Assembly: GCA_937868245.1 (NCBI GenBank)
Contig: CALMMI010000657.1
Coordinates: forward strand, 1-5,048
DNA from: an uncultured Ignavibacteria bacterium
GTDB taxonomy: Bacteria; Bacteroidota; Ignavibacteria; Kapaibacteriales; UBA961
DNA length: 5,048 bases
Direction of reading: 5' to 3'
Position 1 is the first letter of the stretch. Each line of letters opens with the position of its first letter. Below, piece by piece: positions 1-5,048 of the stretch. Made by a program: the position numbers and the translations under genes. The notes beneath the pieces were generated by a model that saw nothing but the letters and a program-made list of their open reading frames with translations, was not told the origin of the DNA and searched no databases.

Positions 1-1779
1 ATCGTTATTATAGTCCCATATACTAACGCGCTTTACATCCAAACCTTCAGCTGCAGCTTCAGTAATAGAATTTAAGGCGTTTTCAAGAGAACCATAATGG
101 CTTAACGGTGTAGTGGATAATTTTGTAAGGATTCTATTGTGCCGCTCTAAAACAATTTGGCGTTTTTGACGAAGCAATTCAGTTTCCTTACTTCCTGTTA
201 TGTCTGCATGGGAACCTGTCATTCTATACGGCTGCCCCGATTCATCAAATAAAGCTGCACCTTTAGCCAGAATCCATGCGTAGGTTCCATCCTTACGGCA
301 CATCCTGAATTCAACAGCATAAACACTAACTTCCCTATTTAAATACTGTGCCCTGTGGCTGAGAACATGTTCCTTATCTTCATCGTGAATCAACGAATCG
401 AACATACCGAACAAATCGGGAATTTCATCGGGAGTATATCCGAGCATCTCTTTCCATCGTGGAGAATAATAAGCAGTTCCGGTTCTTAAATCCCAGTCCC
501 AAATTCCATCGTTGCTTCCGGCAACTGCTAATTCGAACCTCTCCTTTATCTCAACAATTTCATCCTTTTGCTGTTGTAATTCTTTCTGAGTAGAAAGCAA
601 TTCATCAAGATTTTGCTTTAATTCCTCTTCAGATGCAGCAAGTTCGGCATTTTTTGCCTGTATTTCCATTTCGGCTTGCTTACGGTCGGTTATATCAATT
701 GATACACCGAGTACTGCTCCCTTTTCAGTTCCGGGAAAATCAATAGGGACTTTTGTAGTTTGAAATATACCCCTGGTTCCATCTTTTCGTAAAACAGTTT
801 CTTCAGAAATAAACAATGGCTCTTTAGAATCTATTACCTGTCTGTCATTCTTCAAATAATGGTCAATTTCTTCTTGTGATGCGCCGTATTGATAATCTGA
901 AAGCCCTACTACCTCTTCGGGTGTTTTTCCGAACAATTCAGCTACGGATTTATTAACAAACAGAAACTTTCCGTCGTAGTCTTTACAATAGATGTATCCT
1001 GTTACATTGTCGAGTATCGACTGCAATTGAATACTCAACTTTTTGATTTGAAGTTCAGCTTCGATATTAGCAGTTACATCCCGTTCGATTGCAATAAAGT
1101 TCGTACAAACATTCTGCTCATTAAAAACGGGGGTTATAGTCAGGTTAAGCCAGTATTTATCTCTATTTTTTGTATAATTAAGAATAGTTTCATTGATATT
1201 CACCTGCTGTTTAATAGCTTTACTGATTCTAGAGTTAGCTATGGCATCAGTTTCAGGTCCTTGTAATAATCTTCCGGGTATTTTGCCAAGTACCTCTTCA
1301 AATACATATCCTGTCAACTTTTCAAAAGCATCGTTAACCCATGTTATTTTCCCTGCGGCATCTGTAATAATTATTGCATCGGTTGCTTTAGATGATATGA
1401 GAGCCAGTTCTCGATTTTTATCTTCGGCTTCCTTACGTAGTCGTATCTGTTTTTCAAGATATTCGGCTATAACCAACAAATTATTTGTGTCAAAATCCTG
1501 GCTTACCGTATTCTTACTGTCTAACGATGAAATAACACTCAACAGCGTATTGATACTCTGATCACGGACCTTTTTTTCGTTCAGCAGTTTTTGTGTTATT
1601 TCATAATATTCGTTATCGGCAATATCGAAGGCATGTTGCTGTAATTGCTTGTCGTTATCATAGTTTTGATACGACTCGCTGACTGCACGAATAAAATTCA
1701 GCAATGCATTGTTATCCTGCAAATCTATATTTGCAAGGAACTTCTTTATTTGCCGTTTGGTAAGATTATGATATTCCAT
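1..1779 (-). CDS. Multi-PAS/GAF sensor protein, probably a histidine kinase (3' end beyond window)
   Basis: Soluble multidomain signalling protein of which 593 residues are visible; the frame is open to the left edge, so the C-terminus and catalytic domain are missing. Residues 1-125 are a mostly helical region of no family I can name. PAS1 spans about 128-240, with a LOV-like GKIPGRLLQGPETD motif at 165-178 but no flavin-binding cysteine. PAS2 spans about 251-366 and ends in the usual DITDRKQAE. A charged coiled-coil linker follows at about 366-412, with the EEELKQNLDEL pattern. PAS3, at about 413-531, has GIWDWDLRTG and RWKEMLGYTPDEI. From about 545 the sequence looks like the start of a GAF domain (GLDVKRVSIWDY). 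No signal peptide or membrane segment is seen, so it should be cytoplasmic. The start is the ATG three bases after the FIST stop; an in-frame GTG directly before it is an alternative. PAS and GAF domains bind small ligands or cofactors, but the ligand here is unknown. A kinase output is most likely from architecture; a cyclase or phosphatase output is not excluded. Confidence 0.88.
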   Translation of the reverse strand, partial: MEYHNLTKRQIKKFLANIDLQDNNALLNFIRAVSESYQNYDNDKQLQQHAFDIADNEYYEITQKLLNEKKVRDQSINTLLSVISSLDSKNTVSQDFDTNNLLVIAEYLEKQIRLRKEAEDKNRELALISSKATDAIIITDAAGKITWVNDAFEKLTGYVFEEVLGKIPGRLLQGPETDAIANSRISKAIKQQVNINETILNYTKNRDKYWLNLTITPVFNEQNVCTNFIAIERDVTANIEAELQIKKLSIQLQSILDNVTGYIYCKDYDGKFLFVNKSVAELFGKTPEEVVGLSDYQYGASQEEIDHYLKNDRQVIDSKEPLFISEETVLRKDGTRGIFQTTKVPIDFPGTEKGAVLGVSIDITDRKQAEMEIQAKNAELAASEEELKQNLDELLSTQKELQQQKDEIVEIKERFELAVAGSNDGIWDWDLRTGTAYYSPRWKEMLGYTPDEIPDLFGMFDSLIHDEDKEHVLSHRAQYLNREVSVYAVEFRMCRKDGTYAWILAKGAALFDESGQPYRMTGSHADITGSKETELLRQKRQIVLERHNRILTKLSTTPLSHYGSLENALNSITEAAAEGLDVKRVSIWDYNND

Positions 1780-1785
1780 CACTTA
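1777..1785 (-). promoter_or_regulatory. Stop/start junction coupling FIST and multi-PAS genes
   Basis: On the minus strand the sequence reads TAA GTG ATG: the FIST stop codon, one codon that could itself be a GTG start, then the ATG of the multi-PAS gene, all in one frame. No AGGAGG-like site precedes it in the last codons of the FIST gene (ACTATAAGTGAACTG). A ribosome finishing FIST could restart at once, so translational coupling is likely. Which of GTG or ATG is used cannot be decided; ATG is preferred by convention. Confidence 0.6.
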
Positions 1786-2910
1786 CAGTTCACTTATAGT
1801 AGTGATTGTCATCGTTTGATTGTGTAATTCACATTTCATAAAGGTTGAAAACGGAGCAATTTCACCGTAAGAATAAAAACCCGTGATGAGTGCTTTATCA
1901 CCAAGAACTTCACGTGCTGCATCTAATTCTTCGTCAATACGGTTACCAAATATCAATTTTCTACCAACGCAGCTGATAAGAATTGCAAGTTTATCCCCTT
2001 CCGTTGGTTCATCAATAGCAGAAAATGTGGCAGCATCCGAGGCAGCAGCAGCCAGATTGTCGAGATTTGCTTTCATTAACCGAACTTTTGACCCTTCGGG
2101 TATATTCCCGGCAAACGTCATTGAATTATTTACGATATCAACACTTAAAATTGTACGTACAACTTCTGTTCCGTCTGCTTCTTGTATTGCAATGGGAAAA
2201 AGCAATGCCGAACCGGGCAATTTATCTGCATATTCACCTAGATACTTTTTATACAAATCCAGAGCATTTTCCCCGTCAATTTCAAAAAGGATATTTTTGG
2301 TGGACTTTGTAATCGTACGCATAGGTCCAAATTTATCCCATCCCCCTTTTGAGCCGGCTCCTACTCTCAGTTTTTCTCCATAGAAACCAACAGCCACAAT
2401 ATTCCCTTCGTCTATATCATCGTTAAGCCCCACAACTGTGCTTTGAAAATTTGCACCGTCTCCGGCTAAACCACCCACAACAGGAATTGTACTTACGCTG
2501 TCGTTCAAACCATTCACCAAGTCGCCTCCGTTTACCAACTGACCATCGGAAAGTACAAACAAAAGCCGTAACCCATCCTTGTTAAATTTTTCCACCAATG
2601 ATTTCCCTGCCTGATAACTGTCTGCATGTTCCTTTACATTAACTTTATGAGTAATTATCCCTGAATGCTCAAAAGTAATTCCTGTAGCTACTATTGTATC
2701 ATCAGCAACTGCATCATTATTAATTTCACCGGATGTAGAAGCCACCACAATGGCTGATTTAGGATATGTTTTAAGAATATAATCATATCCATTCGATTGC
2801 TTCAGCTGTTCCTTGTTTCCAAAACAAAGTATCAGATCAGGATTTTTAGAATCGCTATCCGAGCCCGAGCTCCACTGTGAATTGTCACGCGTAATTTGAA
2901 ATATTTTCAT
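1783..2910 (-). CDS. FIST-domain intracellular sensor protein
   Basis: A complete 375-residue protein with the two halves of the FIST family, FIST_N (about residues 24-215) and FIST_C (about 218-355). Family marks are the N-terminal strand PDLILCFG, the STSGEI turn at 58-63, VVGGLAGDG at 144-152, KGGWDKFGP at 188-196, and the C-terminal ISCVGRKLIFG (312-322), GFYSYGEIAP (344-353) and CELHNQTMTIT (360-370). FIST proteins are cytoplasmic ligand-binding sensors, usually next to or fused to kinases, cyclases or chemotaxis proteins. The subset called NosP binds haem and senses nitric oxide. Four histidines (82, 88, 95, 363) are present, but I cannot say that any binds haem. No signal peptide or membrane segment is seen. 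The ATG is supported by the N-terminal fit; reading upstream in frame meets a stop with no other ATG. The gene follows the receiver-kinase gene by 68 bases and is tightly coupled to the multi-PAS gene, its most likely signalling partner. Confidence 0.95.
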   Translation of the reverse strand: MKIFQITRDNSQWSSGSDSDSKNPDLILCFGNKEQLKQSNGYDYILKTYPKSAIVVASTSGEINNDAVADDTIVATGITFEHSGIITHKVNVKEHADSYQAGKSLVEKFNKDGLRLLFVLSDGQLVNGGDLVNGLNDSVSTIPVVGGLAGDGANFQSTVVGLNDDIDEGNIVAVGFYGEKLRVGAGSKGGWDKFGPMRTITKSTKNILFEIDGENALDLYKKYLGEYADKLPGSALLFPIAIQEADGTEVVRTILSVDIVNNSMTFAGNIPEGSKVRLMKANLDNLAAAASDAATFSAIDEPTEGDKLAILISCVGRKLIFGNRIDEELDAAREVLGDKALITGFYSYGEIAPFSTFMKCELHNQTMTITTISEL

Positions 2911-2978
2911 AATGCTGTAATTAGTAAATGAATTCTTACATGAATCTTATTTTTAATTAAATTTGCGGAACAGGAGTT
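2911..2978 (-). other. AT-rich 68-base leader between the receiver-kinase and FIST genes
   Basis: The largest non-coding gap in the window. It contains a tandem imperfect repeat (2925-2949) and a TTAATTAA palindrome. I see no Bacteroidota-type -7 element (TAnnTTTG) on the minus strand, no clear sigma-70 pair, no Shine-Dalgarno site before the FIST ATG, and no GC-rich hairpin with a T-run that would end transcription after the receiver-kinase gene. Read-through into FIST is therefore plausible, though an internal promoter is not excluded. Confidence 0.5.
2925..2949. repeat. Tandem imperfect repeat in the FIST leader
   Basis: On the plus strand TAAATGAATTCTTA (2925-2938) is followed by TACATGAATCTTA (2937-2949). 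The units share the pattern TAnATGAAT(T)CTTA, overlap by two bases and repeat every 12 bases. The centre of the second unit lies about 33 bases upstream of the FIST ATG. A spacing near one helical turn could suit a dimeric regulator, but chance is a real possibility in such AT-rich DNA. Confidence 0.35.
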
Positions 2979-4085
2979 TTAATCTTGCTCAATGGCTGCA
3001 ATAGGTAATGTAATCGAAATTACCGTACGTTCATTCGGAATACTTTCGATTTTAAATGCTCCATCGTAAATGCTTATAATTCTTTGTACGATAGCAAGCC
3101 CCATCCCCGATCCTTTTTGTTCCTGAACCAACCTGTCAAATTGCATATAAGCACCAAAATTTGCAATCTGCTCATCCGTAATGCCTCTGCCCCCATTTGA
3201 TATTTGAAGAGTGTATTGATTACCCGAAACAGATGATTCAATTTTCAATGGTGTTTCAGGAGGTGAGAATTTTATAGCATTATCGGCTATTTCCACAATA
3301 ATCTTACTAAAATGTTCAGGTACAATTGCAAGAGGTATGTCGTCTATCTCACAAATAACGTCACTAGTTCTATATACTGTTGAGGCTTTCGTGAATATAA
3401 CCGAGGAAATAATATCTAGAATATTGGGGGTAATCTCCTTACGAAGCAGATGAGTTTTGCTTGTATCCGTCAGGATAATTTCCAATTGTACATAAAAAAG
3501 GTAATTTTCGATTAATCGGTGCAGCTGTTCGGCAGAAGAATGGATATAATCAGCCATTTCGCACAAATCAGCAGGTTCAATAGTTTCAAAATCGGATTTG
3601 ATTAATTTTGAAAACCCAAGAATTGCTATTAACGGTGTTCGAAGTTCATGTGGTAAGGCGATACTGATATTTGCCCGAAGTTCTTGTAACTTGTTGTTGA
3701 GCGTTTTTTTGATAGCCTCGTGCCGTTCGAGCCTTGAGGCAACAGCACTTAGCAATTCGTTTATTGTAAATGGTTTTGTAAGATAATCATCAGCTCCAAG
3801 GCGCATTCCTTTACGCATATCAACTTTTTCTGCACTTGCGGTTAAAAAGATAAACGGCATATCAACAGTTTTGGGGTTCTCCCGCAGGGCAGCAAGAACG
3901 CCATATCCGTCAAGTTCGGGCATATTCTTATCGCTGATAACCAAGTCGGGAAATTCTGTTTGAGCTACTCTAAGCCCTATACGCCCGTTTTCTGCTTCCA
4001 GAACCGAATATCCCTCCAGCTCCAGAAGTTCTGCTATATTCGAGCGTACCGGCTCTTCGTCTTCAATAATCAATATTCTTTTCAT
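2979..4085 (-). CDS. Receiver-histidine kinase hybrid (REC-HisKA-HATPase)
   Basis: A complete 368-residue cytoplasmic two-component protein with the receiver at the N-terminus. The receiver (about 1-120) has the acidic pair E8/D9, phospho-acceptor D52 in ISDKNMPELDG, T82 in FLTAS and K104 in YLTKPF, so it should be phosphorylated. A short helical linker leads to the dimerisation helix, with phospho-histidine H146 in LPHELRTPL. The ATPase domain (about 250-362) has an N-box VEIADNAIKFS with N269, and a G2 box GSGMGLAI at 325-332. The G1 box reads ISNGGRGI (295-302), with N297 where most kinases have aspartate. The stretch IANFGAYMQF before the G2 box is typical of a receiver-kinase subfamily common in cyanobacteria and Bacteroidota. 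There is no DNA-binding domain. The ATG starts right at the receiver's first strand (MKRILIIEDEE). It lies 48 bases after the upstream kinase gene, which may supply the phosphate to D52. Whether the altered G1 box still supports ATP hydrolysis is unknown. Confidence 0.93.
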   Translation of the reverse strand: MKRILIIEDEEPVRSNIAELLELEGYSVLEAENGRIGLRVAQTEFPDLVISDKNMPELDGYGVLAALRENPKTVDMPFIFLTASAEKVDMRKGMRLGADDYLTKPFTINELLSAVASRLERHEAIKKTLNNKLQELRANISIALPHELRTPLIAILGFSKLIKSDFETIEPADLCEMADYIHSSAEQLHRLIENYLFYVQLEIILTDTSKTHLLRKEITPNILDIISSVIFTKASTVYRTSDVICEIDDIPLAIVPEHFSKIIVEIADNAIKFSPPETPLKIESSVSGNQYTLQISNGGRGITDEQIANFGAYMQFDRLVQEQKGSGMGLAIVQRIISIYDGAFKIESIPNERTVISITLPIAAIEQD

Positions 4086-4119
4086 AAAAAGTAATCGTAG
4101 ATAAAAATCCCGGAATCGA

Positions 4120-4135
4120 AATCGGCAAACCGATT
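4120..4135 (-). other. Small hairpin overlapping the stop codon of the upstream kinase gene
   Basis: In the transcript direction AATCGG, loop TTTG, CCGATT forms a perfect six-base-pair stem with a four-base loop. Its 5' arm begins inside the TAA stop codon of the upstream kinase. It is not followed by a run of T (the next bases are TCGATTCCGGG), so it is a poor intrinsic terminator. It might protect or punctuate the message between the two genes, or be chance. Confidence 0.35.
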
Positions 4136-5048
4136 AATGTGCTAAAGCAGGCTTGTTTACAATTGGGATAGTAACTGTAAATGTTGTCCCTTTCCCGATT
4201 TCGCTCCGAACTGTAATTGTCCCGTTGTGGATATCAACGGATCTTTTAACTATTGATAATCCTAATCCTGTTCCCTGTACATTCCCAACATTTGTTGCCC
4301 TGTGAAAAGCTTCAAACAAATGCTCCAAATCCACAGGGGGAATCCCTATACCATGATCCTGAACAGTAAAAACTATAAATGTAGCGTTGGATTGCACTTT
4401 GAAATCAACATTAAAATCCAAAGGAGAATATTTGTGGGCATTGGATAACAAATTGAGTAAAATGTGCCGTAGCAATTTCTCATCAAGCATCACTTTATCT
4501 ACATTTCCTTCCATTTCAAACATAACCCGGTTTGCACCATATCCGCTAACAGAGATTTCTTCTATAATTTCAGTACAAAAGGTACGTATATCTATTGGTT
4601 TCGGAGATAAAACCACTTTATTGGTATCTGTGCGCCCGATAAATAAAACATCGTCCAAAAGAGAAATCATTCTATCCACTGCAGTCTCTATTTTTGGTAA
4701 GTGTTTTTGACGTTTTTCCTCTGTTAGTGTATTCCAGTACCGTTCTAAAAGTTGGGTAGATGATAATATCGTACTAAGCGGGGTTCTGAATTCATGCGAA
4801 ATCATAGAAACGAAACGTGATTTAAGCTCATTTAGTTCTTGCTGTTGCAAAAGAGCATCTGCAATTTCCTTTTCGGCTTTTTTCCGTTCTGTAATCTCGA
4901 AGCCGTAACTAATCACTATCGTAACATTGTTTTCAGCATCCAAAACAGGATACATATACCGGATATAATACTCTTTGTTACCACCTGAACTATCTACTTC
5001 TTCCTCCCATGATTTTAATTCTTTAGATTGCAGGACTGAATTAAAGAG
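4134..5048 (-). CDS. PAS-domain sensor histidine kinase (5' end beyond window)
   Basis: The frame is open to the right edge; 304 C-terminal residues are visible and the start is missing. Visible residues 1-58 are the end of a PAS domain, with the PAC-like run YYIRYMYPVLDAENN and closing EITERKKAEKEI. A short helix (LQQQELNELKSRF) leads into the HisKA domain, with phospho-histidine H85 in MISHEFRTPLSTIL. The ATPase domain has the N-box LLNLLSNAHKYSP (N199 and N203), G1 box QDHGIGIP (D231), F-box HLFEAFHRA and G2 box GTGLGLSIVKR, and ends with GKGTTFTVTIP. All catalytic motifs are intact, so this should be an active orthodox kinase. No membrane segment is visible, but the missing N-terminus may hold sensor or membrane parts. 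The internal ATG at 4955 falls inside the PAS domain and is not the real start. It probably heads the visible operon and may phosphorylate the receiver of the next gene. Confidence 0.93.
   Translation of the reverse strand, partial: LFNSVLQSKELKSWEEEVDSSGGNKEYYIRYMYPVLDAENNVTIVISYGFEITERKKAEKEIADALLQQQELNELKSRFVSMISHEFRTPLSTILSSTQLLERYWNTLTEEKRQKHLPKIETAVDRMISLLDDVLFIGRTDTNKVVLSPKPIDIRTFCTEIIEEISVSGYGANRVMFEMEGNVDKVMLDEKLLRHILLNLLSNAHKYSPLDFNVDFKVQSNATFIVFTVQDHGIGIPPVDLEHLFEAFHRATNVGNVQGTGLGLSIVKRSVDIHNGTITVRSEIGKGTTFTVTIPIVNKPALAH

Noticed and set aside
1027..1561. Two overlapping plus-strand frames opposite the PAS1 region
   Set aside because: The minus-strand frame encodes recognisable PAS domains without a stop; the plus-strand translations resemble no protein family.
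1883..2383. A 166-codon open frame on the plus strand opposite the FIST gene
   Set aside because: It lies wholly inside the well-supported FIST gene on the other strand, and its Ser/Ala/Pro-rich translation shows no domain. It is a shadow frame.
2958..2965. TAAATTTG on the plus strand, matching the Bacteroidota -7 promoter pattern TAnnTTTG
   Set aside because: It points away from every gene in the window, has no TTTG at the -33 spacing, and would drive only antisense RNA. Such a match is expected by chance in AT-rich DNA.
4387..4710. A 107-codon plus-strand frame opposite the upstream kinase
   Set aside because: The minus strand here encodes conserved HisKA and ATPase motifs, so the plus-strand frame is a by-product.
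4953..4955. ATG at 4955 as the start of the upstream kinase
   Set aside because: The same frame stays open to 5048 and the extra 31 codons continue the PAS domain (EEEVD..GGNKEYYIRY), so the gene begins beyond the right edge.
1..5048. Mobile element, CRISPR array, phage, toxin-antitoxin or defence system
   Set aside because: No transposase, integrase, nuclease, spacer-repeat pattern or small toxin-like gene is seen; all coding sequence is two-component, PAS/GAF or FIST signalling.

Overview
The window is AT-rich and every credible gene lies on the minus strand, so it reads right to left. No start codon has a recognisable Shine-Dalgarno sequence upstream. That, the AT-rich composition and the density of PAS/histidine-kinase signalling genes suggest a Bacteroidota bacterium. 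This is an inference from style only; no taxonomic marker gene is present.

In transcription order: (1) the C-terminal 304 residues of a PAS-containing sensor histidine kinase, cut by the right edge (5048 to 4134); (2) after a 48-base gap holding a small hairpin, a complete 368-residue protein with an N-terminal receiver domain fused to a HisKA-type kinase core (4085 to 2979); (3) after a 68-base AT-rich gap holding a tandem imperfect repeat, a complete 375-residue FIST-domain protein (2910 to 1783); (4) only three bases after the FIST stop, the first 593 residues of a large cytoplasmic sensor with three PAS domains and the start of a GAF domain (1779 to 1), cut by the left edge. This last gene has no stop codon inside the window and is easy to overlook for that reason.

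The same orientation and short gaps suggest one signalling operon. The FIST and multi-PAS genes are almost fused at the stop/start junction, so they are probably made together and work together. FIST proteins are known intracellular ligand-binding sensors, and some (NosP) bind haem, respond to nitric oxide and control a co-transcribed histidine kinase. The first two genes could form a phosphorelay, the kinase feeding the receiver of the hybrid protein. No DNA-binding output domain, diguanylate cyclase or HPt domain is visible; the output must lie beyond the left edge or elsewhere in the genome.

I found no tRNA, rRNA, mobile element, CRISPR array or phage-like gene. Coding density is very high, and the two intergenic gaps are 48 and 68 bases. 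The window looks like ordinary chromosomal signalling DNA with an interesting combination of modules, not a clearly new system.
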